A stretch of 57,103 bases of DNA from Neorhizobium sp. SHOUNA12A (GCF_023006505.1 NZ_JALBGV010000037.1:1-57103); one strand, 5' to 3'; shown: positions 9,255-17,935, counted from the first letter of the stretch. Notes: generated by a model not told the origin, from the letters alone. Numbers and translations: made by a program.

Positions 9255-9319
9255 ACAAAAACGAGAACCCCGACGTCACGCGACGCCGGCAACGTTTTTG
9301 TGCGCTCGTTCACGAGCGC
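9255..9319 (+). promoter_or_regulatory. Two inverted repeats in the leader of the YjhX-type gene
   Basis: First pair: ACAAAAACG (9255-9263) with CGTTTTTGT (9293-9301), enclosing a GC-rich segment, terminator-like. Second pair: GCGCTCGT (9302-9309) and ACGAGCGC (9312-9319), separated by only 2 nt, which looks like a dimer operator. The second ends 19 bp before ATG 9339. Autoregulation of the downstream toxin-like gene is a reasonable guess. Confidence 0.4.
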
Positions 9320-9338
9320 TTCTCCGGACATCAAGACA

Positions 9339-9596
9339 ATGGATATTTCCCGCGCCGAACAGCGCATCCTCCACCTGCTCGCCCAGGGCGGCAGGATCGA
9401 GATCACCCGCGACGACAACAGGAAGATCGAAAAGCTGCAACTTGTCACCCGCGAAGGCTGGGCCTTTTCAGGCCTCGACCTCGTCACGTTTCGAAAGCTC
9501 AAGCAGAAGAAGGCGATCAAATCGCAAGGCGGCAAGCCTTACCGCATCACCGAAAGGGGACTGGTGCTGGTGAGGGCCGAGCAGGATAATCGGTAA
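9339..9596 (+). CDS. YjhX-family (UPF0386) toxin-like protein
   Basis: An 85-aa protein closely matching the UPF0386/YjhX pattern: MDISRAEQRILHLLAQGG at the N-terminus, then REGWAFSGLDLVTFRKLKQ and GKPYRITERGLVLVR at the C-terminus. E. coli YjhX is described as the toxin of the YjhX-YjhQ pair, where YjhQ is a GNAT acetyltransferase, and GNAT genes are plentiful just to the left here. The sequence suggests a small winged-helix-like protein. Start 9339 begins at the conserved N-terminus; an in-frame ATG at 9300 falls inside the leader repeats. It is the only + strand gene between 4.9 and 12.8 kb, with its own terminator. Confidence 0.85.
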   Translation: MDISRAEQRILHLLAQGGRIEITRDDNRKIEKLQLVTREGWAFSGLDLVTFRKLKQKKAIKSQGGKPYRITERGLVLVRAEQDNR

Positions 9597-9605
9597 TAAA
9601 AAACG

Positions 9606-9638
9606 AAGGCCGGTCTTCTCGATGGAGACCGGCTTTCC
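9606..9638 (+). terminator. Terminator after the YjhX-type gene
   Basis: GCCGGTCT (9609-9616) pairs with AGACCGGC (9626-9633) across a 9-nt loop. Flanking A and T residues extend the stem to about 11 bp. It begins 10 bp after the stop. The T-tail is short, so efficiency may be moderate; the A-rich 5' side means it could also act on the opposite strand. Confidence 0.65.
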
Positions 9639-9687
9639 ATCCAGCGCAAGCTCTATCCGCCCCAAGAAGACTGAACCCACCTCAGGC

Positions 9688-9954
9688 CTAAGCGGAAAGC
9701 TCGGCGCGCATCGCCGCCCATTCGTCGCCGACCGAGCCCGTGCGTCGCTTGCCGGCGCGGCGGTACCAGTAGTTGGCGTTCGAGTCGTCGCCTTCGATGT
9801 GGTGGCAGAGCGCGTGGCCCCAGTCGAACGGCTGTTCGCCCTCATGCGCCTGGCAGATTTCGTGCACCGCCTGCCAGTCCACACCCATGGTGAAACCATT
9901 GGCCGCGAGGCGATCAAAAGCCTCGATTAATCCTGCCAGATCTGTCTTAGCCAT
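9688..9954 (-). CDS. Conserved hypothetical protein, 88 aa
   Basis: A small soluble acidic protein without signal or membrane segment. It is rich in Trp, His and Cys, with CHHIEGDDSNANYWYRRAGK near its centre, which could bind a metal through C50/H51/H52, though that is speculation. A strong GGAGGT ribosome site lies about 6 bp before ATG 9954. The gene starts 63 bp after gatA on the same strand, so it may be the last gene of a gatC-gatA transcript. I recognise it only as a rhizobial-type hypothetical. Confidence 0.7.
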   Translation of the reverse strand: MAKTDLAGLIEAFDRLAANGFTMGVDWQAVHEICQAHEGEQPFDWGHALCHHIEGDDSNANYWYRRAGKRRTGSVGDEWAAMRAELSA

Positions 9955-10017
9955 GAACCACCTCCCCGGCGCCCGCCCGATGATCGGCGGCCGTCATCTT
10001 TAGGATGATCAGTCCGC

Positions 10018-11499
10018 TTACCACCACTTCGTCGGCGTGAACCGGCCGGCGGCCTGTTCGATGACATGAGCGGTGCGGAACAGAGTTTCTTCCTCGAACG
10101 GCTTGCCGATCAGCTGCAGGCCGAGCGGCAGGCCCTTGGCGTCGAGGCCGGCGGGAACGGCGATGCCCGGCAGGCCGGCCATGTTGACCGTTACCGTAAA
10201 AATGTCGTTGAGGTACATCTTGACCGGATCGGACGCGAGGTCCTCGTCGGCGATGCCGAAGGCCGACGACGGGGTGGCGGGCGTCAGGATTGCATCCACG
10301 CCGGCGTCGAAGACGATCTCGAAGTCGCGCTTGATCAGCGTGCGGACTTTTTGCGCCTGCAGATAATAGGCGTCGTAATAACCGGCCGACAGAACGTAGG
10401 TGCCGATCATGATGCGGCGCTTGACCTCGGTGCCGAAGCCGGCGGCGCGGGTCTTTTCGTACATGTCGACGATGTCCTTGCCGTCGACGCGCAGGCCGTA
10501 ACGAACGCCGTCGTAACGGGCGAGGTTCGACGAGGCTTCGGCAGGAGCGACGATGTAATAGGCCGGCAGCGCGTATTTGGTGTGCGGCAGGGTGATGTCG
10601 ACGATCTCGGCACCGGCATCCTTCAGCCAGGCAATGCCTTGAGCCCAAAGTTTTTCGATCTCTTCCGGCATGCCTTCGACGCGGTATTCTTTCGGAATGC
10701 CGATCTTCATGCCCTTGAGCGACTGGCCGAGCGAGGCTTCGTAATCCGGAACCGGCAGGTCGACCGAGGTGGTGTCCTTGGCATCGACCGACGCCATCGA
10801 CCGCAGCATGATCGCTGCGTCGCGCACGTCGCGGGCGATCGGGCCGGCCTGGTCGAGCGAGGATGCGAAGGCAACGGTGCCCCAGCGCGAGCAGCGTCCA
10901 TAGGTCGGCTTGATGCCGACGGTGCCGGTGAAGGCGGCCGGCTGGCGGATCGAGCCGCCGGTATCGGTGGCGGTCGCACCTGCGCAGAGGAATGCGGACA
11001 CCGCAGCGGCCGAGCCGCCGGAAGAGCCGCCCGGAACCAGCTGCTGGTTCGAGCCCTTCGCTTTCCACGGATTGACGACCGCACCGTAATGCGAGGTCTC
11101 GTTGGAGGAGCCCATCGCGAACTCGTCCATGTTGAGCTTGCCGAGCATGACCGCGCCGTCGTCCCAGAGGTTCTGGGTGACGGTCGATTCGTATTTCGGC
11201 AGGAAACCGTCGAGGATATGGCTGCAGGCCTGGGTGTGGACGTCGCGGGTGGCGAACAGGTCCTTGATGCCGAGCGGAATGCCTTCGAGCGCGCCGACCT
11301 GGCCCGCGGCGCGGCGGGCGTCGGAAGCCTTCGCCATGCCGAGCGCCTTTTCCGGCGTCACCGCCACATAGGCGTTGAACACCGAGTTGGCGGCGTCGAT
11401 CGCGGAAAGATAGGCCTCGGTCAGCTCGACCGAGGTGAATTCCCTGGCTTTGAGCTTTTCGCGGGCTTCGGCAATGGTGAGGCTGGTGAGTTCGGTCAT
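10018..11499 (-). CDS. gatA: Asp/Glu-tRNA(Asn/Gln) amidotransferase subunit A
   Basis: A 493-aa amidase-signature enzyme that releases ammonia from Gln for transamidation by GatB. The catalytic Lys-cisSer-Ser triad is visible: K79 in GIPLGIKD, S159 in [12 protein letters not shown] and S183 in [10 protein letters not shown]. The C-terminus holds [17 protein letters not shown]. Length is typical. It lies 57 bp downstream of gatC on the same strand; gatB is separate, about 1.6 kb further on, with an acetyltransferase, the YjhX-type gene and a small hypothetical between. Confidence 0.97.
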   Translation of the reverse strand: MTELTSLTIAEAREKLKAREFTSVELTEAYLSAIDAANSVFNAYVAVTPEKALGMAKASDARRAAGQVGALEGIPLGIKDLFATRDVHTQACSHILDGFLPKYESTVTQNLWDDGAVMLGKLNMDEFAMGSSNETSHYGAVVNPWKAKGSNQQLVPGGSSGGSAAAVSAFLCAGATATDTGGSIRQPAAFTGTVGIKPTYGRCSRWGTVAFASSLDQAGPIARDVRDAAIMLRSMASVDAKDTTSVDLPVPDYEASLGQSLKGMKIGIPKEYRVEGMPEEIEKLWAQGIAWLKDAGAEIVDITLPHTKYALPAYYIVAPAEASSNLARYDGVRYGLRVDGKDIVDMYEKTRAAGFGTEVKRRIMIGTYVLSAGYYDAYYLQAQKVRTLIKRDFEIVFDAGVDAILTPATPSSAFGIADEDLASDPVKMYLNDIFTVTVNMAGLPGIAVPAGLDAKGLPLGLQLIGKPFEEETLFRTAHVIEQAAGRFTPTKWW

Positions 11500-11556
11500 G
11501 GGCTCTTCAAACGGTTCGAATACGAGGAGGAGGTTCGGCGGAGCGCTATCCAGCGC

Positions 11557-11844
11557 TCACTCGACGACCTTCGGCACCAGGAAAAAATTGTGGTCGGTGG
11601 AAGGCGCATTGGCGACGATATCGTCGGCCTTGTCGCCATCGGTGACATTGTCGGGGCGCTTGCGCATGTTCATCGGGGTCACCGATGTCATCGGCTCGAC
11701 ACCCGTGACATCGACTTCGGAAAGCTGCTCGACGAAATTGATGATGCCGTTCAGCTCGCCGACCATGCGATTGGCATCTTCCTCGGTGACCGCAATGCGG
11801 GCAAGGCGCGCGACGCGCTTGACGGTGGCGAGATCGACGGACAT
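11557..11844 (-). CDS. gatC: Asp/Glu-tRNA(Asn/Gln) amidotransferase subunit C
   Basis: A 95-aa GatC, the small clamp subunit that stabilises the GatA-GatB interface. It has the family pattern [20 protein letters not shown], a helix with [21 protein letters not shown], then the [10 protein letters not shown] motif and an FLVPKVVE terminus. GGAG lies about 7 bp before ATG 11844. It is the first gene of the gatC-gatA unit. Confidence 0.96.
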   Translation of the reverse strand: MSVDLATVKRVARLARIAVTEEDANRMVGELNGIINFVEQLSEVDVTGVEPMTSVTPMNMRKRPDNVTDGDKADDIVANAPSTDHNFFLVPKVVE

Positions 11845-11875
11845 GGCATAACTCCGATGGGAAATTTCCCCTTCG

Positions 11876-11932
11876 CTATAATGGCCATGTCTGCCCTTCG
11901 CAACAGGGAGCGCACCTCAATTTGCGAAGGGC
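11876..11932 (-). promoter_or_regulatory. Candidate gatC promoter with overlapping inverted repeat
   Basis: GCCCTTCGCAA (11893-11903) and TTGCGAAGGGC (11922-11932) form an 11-bp perfect inverted repeat. On the minus strand the downstream arm contains TTGCGA, 16 bp before TTATAG, which resembles a rhizobial -35/-10 pair reading into gatC. The repeat also follows the UPF0173 gene by about 20 bp and has no T-run, so it could instead be a weak transcription stop. Confidence 0.35.
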
Positions 11933-11954
11933 GGGCAGCCTGAAAGGATGCTGT

Positions 11955-12656
11955 TCAGAAGGTCAGGCTGCCGCCCGGAGCCGGCGTCTCGACCCGGGTG
12001 CGCGAACCTTCCATGCCCTTGACGAACTTTTCCGGCGTCTGATCGACGCCCGGCAGGCCATAATGGCAGGGCAGCGCATGCTTGAAATCGAAGAAACGCT
12101 GGCAGGAGAGCGCCGCCACCGCGCCGCCCATGGTGAAGCGGTCGCCGATCGGCACGATGCCGATATCCGGCTGGTGCAGTTCATTGATCAGGGCCATGTC
12201 CGAGAAGATGTCGGTATCGCCCATGTGGAGGACGGAGGGCTCGTCGTCGAAATGTAGCATCAGGCCGTTTGCGTTGCCGAGGCAGTGCGAAACGCCGTCT
12301 TCGGTCAGCGAGGCAGACGAGTGCAGCGCATTGGTGAAGGTGGCGGTGAACCCTTCGAAACCGACCGTGCCGCCGGTATTGCCCATTTCGAGCTTCTCGA
12401 CGCCCTTCTTGGCCAGCCAGACGCCGAGGTCATAGTTGGCGAGAACGACGGCACCGGTTTCCTTGGCGATCTGAACCGTATCGCCGACATGGTCGCCATG
12501 GCCGTGGGTCAGCAGGATATGGGTCAGCCCTTCGGCGGCAGCCTTGATGTCCTGGCCGGCAAAGGCGGGGTTATAGGTCAGGAACGGGTCGACCAGGATC
12601 TTGGCCTTGGCGGTCTCGATGCGGAAGGCGGCATGGCCGAGCCAGGTGATCTTCAT
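11955..12656 (-). CDS. UPF0173 metallo-beta-lactamase-fold hydrolase
   Basis: A 233-aa protein of the UlaG-like UPF0173 family. It begins [14 protein letters not shown] and carries the metal-binding H51-G-H53-G-D55-H56 motif, [18 protein letters not shown] and PIGDRFTMG. These proteins are metal-dependent hydrolases of unknown physiological substrate. The start at 12656 was chosen because GGAGAG lies about 6 bp upstream and it coincides with the conserved N-terminus. It diverges from ruvX across a 131-bp region. Confidence 0.92.
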   Translation of the reverse strand: MKITWLGHAAFRIETAKAKILVDPFLTYNPAFAGQDIKAAAEGLTHILLTHGHGDHVGDTVQIAKETGAVVLANYDLGVWLAKKGVEKLEMGNTGGTVGFEGFTATFTNALHSSASLTEDGVSHCLGNANGLMLHFDDEPSVLHMGDTDIFSDMALINELHQPDIGIVPIGDRFTMGGAVAALSCQRFFDFKHALPCHYGLPGVDQTPEKFVKGMEGSRTRVETPAPGGSLTF

Positions 12657-12787
12657 GGAAAACTCTCCTTCAATATAGTGTGGATAATAACGACACATAG
12701 CCGATATGAGGCTAAAGGGAAGTGGGACAGAGGGTGGGACAAAACCCGCTTTTGAGACCCTGTTTGGATCCCGAGGATGAAGAACGC

Positions 12788-13276
12788 ATGACAGTGATGA
12801 CGATCGAGGAACTGGCCGAAGCCCTGCAGCCCGCACAGGCGATCGCCGGGCTCGACCTCGGCACCAAGACGATCGGGCTCGCCATGTCGGATCTTGGCCG
12901 GCGCTTTGCCACCCCGCGGCCGGTCATCAAACGGGTGAAGTTCACCAAGGATGCGGAAGTTCTGCTCGCTTTTGCCGAGAAGGAGAAAGTGGCGGGCTTC
13001 GTCATCGGCTTGCCGACCAACATGGACGGCTCGGCCGGTCCGAGGGTGCAGGCGACCCGCGCCTTCGTGCGCTCGATGGCGGAAAAGACCGCCCTGCCCT
13101 TCGTCTTCTGGGACGAGCGTCTCTCAACGGTCGCCGCCGAACGGGCGCTTCTGGAAATGGACGTGTCGCGGGCCAAACGTGCCGAGCGGATCGATTCCGC
13201 CGCGGCGAGCTTCATTCTTCAGGGAGCGCTCGACAGGCTCTCTTCGCTTGGCAGGGAGACCGATTTCGCAAGCTGA
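12788..13276 (+). CDS. ruvX: Putative Holliday junction resolvase YqgF/RuvX
   Basis: A 162-aa RNase H-fold protein with the YqgF signature: [18 protein letters not shown] (catalytic Asp), [16 protein letters not shown], the [17 protein letters not shown] segment and the terminal [14 protein letters not shown]. The family cuts Holliday junctions and takes part in pre-16S rRNA 5' maturation. ATG 12788 has GAGGATGAAGAA just upstream. Its last 58 bp overlap, on the opposite strand, the 3' end of the DUF6105-like gene. Confidence 0.93.
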   Translation: MTVMTIEELAEALQPAQAIAGLDLGTKTIGLAMSDLGRRFATPRPVIKRVKFTKDAEVLLAFAEKEKVAGFVIGLPTNMDGSAGPRVQATRAFVRSMAEKTALPFVFWDERLSTVAAERALLEMDVSRAKRAERIDSAAASFILQGALDRLSSLGRETDFAS

Positions 13277-13545
13277 CGCTTCTGCCACCAGGCGGCGATC
13301 TCGCGGCGCTTGCGGAAGGTGACGATGGCGAACACGACTAGGCTGTCGAAAACCATGGCACGCGCCACCAAAGGCGGAATGGTTTCCGGCGGAATGCCGA
13401 GGATATTGCCGTAGATCTGGAAGACCAGGTCATGGGTCTGGCGGGTTAGCATGAAGAAGCCAAAGCTCATGTCGTAGTAGGAAAGCCCGTACCAGCTGGA
13501 CAGCAGCAGGACCGGGCCGGCCCACAAAATCAGGAACCACTTCAT
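13219..13545 (-). CDS. Small inner-membrane protein, DUF6105-like
   Basis: A 108-aa protein with one strong N-terminal membrane segment ([20 protein letters not shown]), a middle part [21 protein letters not shown], a second hydrophobic stretch ([17 protein letters not shown]) and a basic tail [13 protein letters not shown]. This resembles the rhizobial DUF6105 family; the family name is from memory. Its ATG overlaps the TGA of the upstream 56-codon gene (ATGA), so the two are translationally coupled. The 3' end overlaps ruvX antisense by 58 bp. Function unknown. Confidence 0.75.
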   Translation of the reverse strand: MKWFLILWAGPVLLLSSWYGLSYYDMSFGFFMLTRQTHDLVFQIYGNILGIPPETIPPLVARAMVFDSLVVFAIVTFRKRREIAAWWQKRQLAKSVSLPSEESLSSAP

Positions 13546-13712
13546 GCGGTTCTCCCCCTTAGCTCGACGGGATAAACATCCAGAGACACGAGCCATCTCG
13601 ATAGAGCCATAAGGCTCAGGACCAGTGCGGGAACGGCAATATCAAGTGCCAGCGCCGCGAAGATCGTCGTCATGACAAGCAGCAATACCTTGTCCCTGAT
13701 TGTGGTTCCCAT
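13542..13712 (-). CDS. 56-aa membrane protein upstream of the DUF6105-like gene
   Basis: A short frame starting ATG at 13712 and stopping at 13542, with its TGA overlapping the next ATG by 4 nt. The product begins MGTTIRDKVLLLVMTTIF, has two hydrophobic stretches (about residues 9-24 and 25-37) and ends with a polar tail ([11 protein letters not shown]). Support for being real: tight ATGA coupling, ordinary codon use, hydrophobic pattern, and a perfect CtrA site 27 bp upstream. No clear Shine-Dalgarno sequence is seen. It has no family I recognise. Confidence 0.6.
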   Translation of the reverse strand: MGTTIRDKVLLLVMTTIFAALALDIAVPALVLSLMALSRWLVSLDVYPVELRGRTA

Positions 13713-13738
13713 ACGCGGATACTCGGCAAACGTTGTAG

Positions 13739-13754
13739 TTAACAGTGCGTTAAC
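13739..13754. promoter_or_regulatory. Perfect CtrA binding site (TTAA-N7-TTAAC)
   Basis: TTAA (13739-13742), 7 nt, TTAAC (13750-13754). Because G precedes the first half, the reverse complement also reads TTAA-N7-TTAAC, so the site is perfect on both strands. It lies 27 bp upstream of the 56-codon gene, in the -35 region distance usual for CtrA-controlled promoters. The convergent truncated-haemoglobin gene ends 85 bp away, so the small-protein operon is the only sensible target. Confidence 0.6.
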
Positions 13755-13839
13755 GTGGAACTTAAGCCCGCAGGGATTTGCCGCAACGGAAACCGGGGGA
13801 AATGGTTAATTTCGCAAGCGTGCCTGTGGATAGAGCAGG

Positions 13840-14325
13840 TCAGGCTGCCGGCGATTTCGGCTTCTTCGGGATATACGGACCACCGGTTTCGCCCCACCCC
13901 CATTCGGGCATCGGCGCATGCTCGTAAACCTTGGCTCCAGGCTGCGAATTGGCAACGGCAAGCCGCGTTCCCCATTCGAGATAGCCGACCAGAGCGGACG
14001 TGAACTCCGGATCTGCCGGAAGCCCGAGATCCGTATAGGTGTCGAGCAGAATATTGATCCATCGCCGGCGCATCGGCTCGGTCAGATGTCTTTCAAGATG
14101 ATGGCGTACCATCGCCGGATGACCGCCGCGTTGTTCCGAATAGAGTTTCGGTCCGCCGATGACCTCGGCAATGAACATTGCAACATGCTCGGGATGGTTC
14201 TTGTCCATGCCGGCAAAGACCGGCCCGAGCAGGTCATCCGCCGGGACGCGACGATAGAACTCCGTCGTTAGCCGCAGCAGCGCATCGAAGCCGCCGATCC
14301 ATTCATATAGCGTCGGTACGGTCAT
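13840..14325 (-). CDS. Group II truncated haemoglobin (HbO-like)
   Basis: A 161-aa 2-on-2 globin. The TrHb2 pattern is visible: LYEWIGGFDALLRLTTEFYRRV, DDLLGPVFAGM, GGPKLYSEQRGGHPAMVRHHLERH with H76 the likely proximal haem ligand, then MRRRWINILLDTYTDLGLP and a C-terminal extension EWGWGETGGPYIPKK. Such globins bind O2, NO or peroxide; a redox or NO-protection role is inferred from the family. Its start diverges from nothing: the TetR gene lies upstream on the same strand by 65 bp. Confidence 0.9.
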   Translation of the reverse strand: MTVPTLYEWIGGFDALLRLTTEFYRRVPADDLLGPVFAGMDKNHPEHVAMFIAEVIGGPKLYSEQRGGHPAMVRHHLERHLTEPMRRRWINILLDTYTDLGLPADPEFTSALVGYLEWGTRLAVANSQPGAKVYEHAPMPEWGWGETGGPYIPKKPKSPAA

Positions 14326-14390
14326 GGTCGTTCCCTCGTCTTCCGAAGAGATATGAGGCGGACGTCATGGCTTCAAGACTTGGCCGCCGA

Positions 14391-15035
14391 TCAGCCATAG
14401 ATCGCGCGAACCAGGCGGCGGAGCGCGTTGCCGACCTTGTCCCAGTCCTTCTCGGTCTTCAGCGCCAGACCGGCGAACTGGCCGCTGACTGCAGCCGATA
14501 TCACCAGGTGCTGGATCGCCGCAAACAGCAGCGCATTGGTGGTCGCGGCATCGACGCCCTTCGGCGGCGTCAGCGAGCCGCGCATCTTCTCAAGCCATTT
14601 GCCGAGCGCCTTGGTTCGAGCCTCCGACAGCCGGCGGACCTGCGGCGTGTCCTGCGAGACCTCCCAGGCGACGATCTTGCAGACCAGCGGATCGTCGCGC
14701 AGCGCCTCCATGAAATAGATGGAGAGCTTCTCCATCAGGTCGCCATAGGTCAGCAGGAACATGCCGCCGGTATCTTCCGGGATGCGATCCTTGACCCAGG
14801 TGCCGAGATCGGCGCCGATCGCCTCGATCAGCCCGTCGAGACCGCCATAATATCGATAGATGAGTTGTTTGTCGCAGCCGGCGCGGCGCGCCACGGCGTT
14901 GATGCCGAAACCCTGGAACCCCTGTTCGGCGAGCAGCGCGCGGGCGGCCAGGAAGATCGCCCGCTCGGTGCCGGCGCGGCTGCGCACTTTCGCGACCGAA
15001 CCTTCTTGCGCTGTGACTTCAGGGATCTGGAGCAT
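14391..15035 (-). CDS. TetR-family transcriptional regulator
   Basis: A 214-aa regulator. The TetR helix-turn-helix spans about residues 20-66, with ARALLAEQGFQGFGINAVARR, then AGCDKQLIYRYYGGLDGL. The C-terminal ligand domain (about 75-210) is helical and unassigned. The start at 15035 gives a 20-residue N-terminal arm; longer in-frame starts read through the promoter region of the divergent transporter. It diverges from an AEC transporter over 184 bp, and TetR proteins commonly regulate such a neighbour. Confidence 0.88.
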   Translation of the reverse strand: MLQIPEVTAQEGSVAKVRSRAGTERAIFLAARALLAEQGFQGFGINAVARRAGCDKQLIYRYYGGLDGLIEAIGADLGTWVKDRIPEDTGGMFLLTYGDLMEKLSIYFMEALRDDPLVCKIVAWEVSQDTPQVRRLSEARTKALGKWLEKMRGSLTPPKGVDAATTNALLFAAIQHLVISAAVSGQFAGLALKTEKDWDKVGNALRRLVRAIYG

Positions 15036-15219
15036 TTTCCGCCTGTTTCGGTTTCGTCTTGACCCACCGCGATAGTCCCGGCGATCAACCGCCGCAAGCG
15101 GTCTTGGTGGCCATGCACAGGATTGCGCGCGCCGGACTTGAATTCGCGCGCCCTTGCATTGCACTATCGGCATGCGAGGACTAACGAGATCGTAGTCTCC
15201 CACCGACGTGCCCTCCTCC

Positions 15220-16155
15220 ATGCTCATCGTCTTCCAAAGCGTTCTGCCGATTTTCCTGCTGGTTCTCCTCGGCATGGGATTAAAACGCGCGCCGATCATC
15301 AATCCCGACTTTTGGGACGGGCTCGAACAGTGCAGTTACTGGGTGCTTTTTCCGGCCCTGTTGTTCTCGACCATGGCCAAGGCGGATTTTTCGAATACCG
15401 AAAACCTGACGGTCAGTTTCGCGGCGATCGTTTCTGTTCTGGTGATGTCGGGCGGCTTGCTGCTGGCATGGCCGCTACTGCGGAACCTGCGCGTCGGCGG
15501 ACCGGCCTATACGTCGCTCTTCCAGACCGCGACGCGCTGGAATGCGTTCATGGCGCTGGCGATCGCCGCAAAGACCTACGGCCAGCAGGGCCTGACCATG
15601 GTTGGCCTGGTGATGGCGGCGATCATCATCCCGCTCAATTTCATCAACGTGACGGTGCTGCTGTGGTTCTCCGGCCACGACCGGAACTACAGGGCAATTC
15701 TCTACAGGATCTGTACCAATCCGCTGATCCTCTCGACGGCGTTCGGCATCATCGTCAATCTCATCGGTATCCCGATCTATGAGCCGGTGATGGTGACGGT
15801 CGATCTCCTGTCGCAGGCGTCGCTGAGCCTCGGCCTGATCACGGTCGGCGCCGGTCTCAGGATCATGGACGCGCTGAGACCGCGGCCAATCACCCTCCTC
15901 GCCGTCGTTCTGAAGCTGATCGCGTTCCCGATCGTTGCCGTCGGTGTCGGCGCATTGTGTGGAGTCCAGGGCAACGGGCTCGTCCTCCTGGCACTGAGTG
16001 CCGCGGTGCCGACCGCAATGAACGGTTATCTGCTTGCAAAGCAGCTGAATGGCGATGCGGACATGTATGCTGCGGCGGCAACCCTGCAGGTCGTCGCCTC
16101 GTTCCTCACCATTCCGGTTGTGATGACGGTCGTCGCCTACGTCGCGGCTGGATAA
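15220..16155 (+). CDS. AEC-family (auxin efflux carrier) transporter
   Basis: A 311-aa integral membrane protein with about ten hydrophobic segments in the AEC 5+5 inverted-repeat plan. It starts MLIVFQSVLPIFLLVLLGMGLKR and includes SLFQTATRWNAFMALAIA, LSLGLITVGAGLRI and the C-terminal PTAMNGYLLAKQ motif typical of the family. Transported substrate unknown (family members handle dicarboxylates or organic acids). ATG 15220 is the likely start; a GTG lies 12 bp upstream. Its last 19 bp overlap the convergent acyl-CoA dehydrogenase gene. Confidence 0.88.
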   Translation: MLIVFQSVLPIFLLVLLGMGLKRAPIINPDFWDGLEQCSYWVLFPALLFSTMAKADFSNTENLTVSFAAIVSVLVMSGGLLLAWPLLRNLRVGGPAYTSLFQTATRWNAFMALAIAAKTYGQQGLTMVGLVMAAIIIPLNFINVTVLLWFSGHDRNYRAILYRICTNPLILSTAFGIIVNLIGIPIYEPVMVTVDLLSQASLSLGLITVGAGLRIMDALRPRPITLLAVVLKLIAFPIVAVGVGALCGVQGNGLVLLALSAAVPTAMNGYLLAKQLNGDADMYAAAATLQVVASFLTIPVVMTVVAYVAAG

Positions 16156-17789
16156 AGCAGGTCGACGATATAGCGGGCGTCGAACCGGGCATCGAGCATG
16201 CCGTAAGTCGAGCGCCAGCCGCCGGCGAGCCGCGTTTCCAGGAAAGCATCGGCGATTTTGCCGGCGCCGAGCCGCACCAGTTCGGCTGCCGCAGCCGCAA
16301 GTGCCAGCTGTTCTACCAGAAGCCGGGCAGCGCCCTCGTCGGTTTCGCAGAGCGCCATGGCGGCGCGCAGCACTTCGACCGTCTTTTTGCCCGCAGGACC
16401 AAGATCCCGTTCGAAACCGGCAAGCACCGTGTTGAACAGGTCCCGCCCCCGCGACAGGACCCGGAGCACGTCGAGCGCCATCACGTTGCCGGAACCTTCC
16501 CAGATCGCGTTGACCGGAGCCTCGCGATAGTGCCGGGCGATCGGCCGTTCCTCGATATAGCCGTTGCCGCCGATGCATTCCATCGCTTCGTAGATCAGCG
16601 ACGGCGCAATCTTGCAGTTCCAGTATTTGATGACCGGCGTCATGACCCGGGCAAAAGCCGCGTCGGCCGGATTGCTGGCGGCGCGATCGAAGGAATCGGC
16701 GAGCCTGAAAGCGAGCGCTGTCGCGGCAGCCACATCAAGCGCCATGTCGGCGAGCACCCGCGTCATCAGCGGCTGGTCTACCAGCTTCTTGCCGAACACA
16801 CTGCGGCCACGGGTGTGGTGGACCGCTTCGGCGAGCGAGGCGCGCATGATACCGGCAGATGCCAGCGCGCAGTCAAGCCGCGTCAGGGTCACCATGTCGA
16901 GAATGGTGCGGATGCCGCCGCCCGGCTCGCCCAGCAGATAACCGAAGGCATCGGTGAACTCGACTTCGGAAGAGGCGTTAGAGCGGTTGCCGACCTTGTC
17001 CTTCAGGCGCTGGAACTGCAGGCCGTTCGCCGACCCATCCTCCAGCAGCCGCGGCACGAGGAAGCAGCCGATCCCGTCGCCGGTCTTTGCCAGCATGACG
17101 AAACCGTCGCTCATCGGCGCCGACATGAACCACTTGTGACCGGAGAGCCGGTAGATGCCCTCGCCGACGCGTTCGGCGGTCGAGCGGTTGGCGCGCACGT
17201 CCGTGCCGCCCTGCTTCTCGGTCATGCCCATGCCAAGGGTGACCGCGCTCTTCTGCAAGGCAGGGCGATTCGTCGAATCGTATTTGCGCGACAGGATTTT
17301 TGGCGCCCATTCCTTCTGGACGCGAGGCGAGGCCATCAGCGCGGCGATCGAGGCGCTGGTCATGGTCAGCGGGCACAAATGGCCGCATTCGAGCTGCGCC
17401 GACAGATAGAAACGCGTCGCCCGCGCCTTATGCTCGTGGCCCTTGGCTTCCGGAATGTTTTCCCAGACGGAGGAATGCAGGCCGGTCTGCATCGAACGGC
17501 GCATCAGCGCGTGCCACGCCGGGTGGAACTCGACGACGTCGAGCCGCTCGCCGCGCGGACCGTGGGTCTTCAGCTTCGGAGGGTTCTCGTTCGCCATGCG
17601 CGCCAGTTCCTGCGCCTCCGGCGAGGTGACGTAACGGCCGAGCTGGTCGTATTCCTCGCGGATGGTGCGGTTCAGCGTGCTCGTCAGGTCGACGACCAGC
17701 GGATCGGATCGGTAGGCATTGATGCCGGACCAGGGTTTTGGCTGGTTCAGTTCGGCAAATTTTTCTTCGGCGCGCGACATCTGGTTCAT
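16137..17789 (-). CDS. AidB-like acyl-CoA dehydrogenase
   Basis: A 550-aa flavoprotein of the acyl-CoA dehydrogenase superfamily, longer than ordinary members (about 380-400 aa) and matching the AidB/isovaleryl-CoA-type group. Visible are LSAQLECGHLCPLTMTSA, VTLGMGMTEKQGGTDVRAN (FAD/substrate loop), YRLSGHKWFMSAPMSDGFV, RSVFGKKLVDQPLMTRVLA and YEAMECIGGNGYIEE. AidB binds DNA and protects against alkylation; dehydrogenase activity is weak. I cannot tell AidB from an ordinary dehydrogenase by sequence alone. ATG 17789 and 17780 are both possible starts. Confidence 0.86.
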   Translation of the reverse strand: MNQMSRAEEKFAELNQPKPWSGINAYRSDPLVVDLTSTLNRTIREEYDQLGRYVTSPEAQELARMANENPPKLKTHGPRGERLDVVEFHPAWHALMRRSMQTGLHSSVWENIPEAKGHEHKARATRFYLSAQLECGHLCPLTMTSASIAALMASPRVQKEWAPKILSRKYDSTNRPALQKSAVTLGMGMTEKQGGTDVRANRSTAERVGEGIYRLSGHKWFMSAPMSDGFVMLAKTGDGIGCFLVPRLLEDGSANGLQFQRLKDKVGNRSNASSEVEFTDAFGYLLGEPGGGIRTILDMVTLTRLDCALASAGIMRASLAEAVHHTRGRSVFGKKLVDQPLMTRVLADMALDVAAATALAFRLADSFDRAASNPADAAFARVMTPVIKYWNCKIAPSLIYEAMECIGGNGYIEERPIARHYREAPVNAIWEGSGNVMALDVLRVLSRGRDLFNTVLAGFERDLGPAGKKTVEVLRAAMALCETDEGAARLLVEQLALAAAAAELVRLGAGKIADAFLETRLAGGWRSTYGMLDARFDARYIVDLLYPAAT

Positions 17790-17935
17790 GAAACGGGTTC
17801 TAGCGGAAGTTACCGGGCCTGGGAACGGCGCCCGTTCAGGATTTCTGGCGTTCTCAACAAAAGGCCGCACCCGCGTCGAGAAACCGCTGCGAGCGACAAT
17901 GGACAAACAAGCAGTGAGATAAGTCCCTCGCCCGC

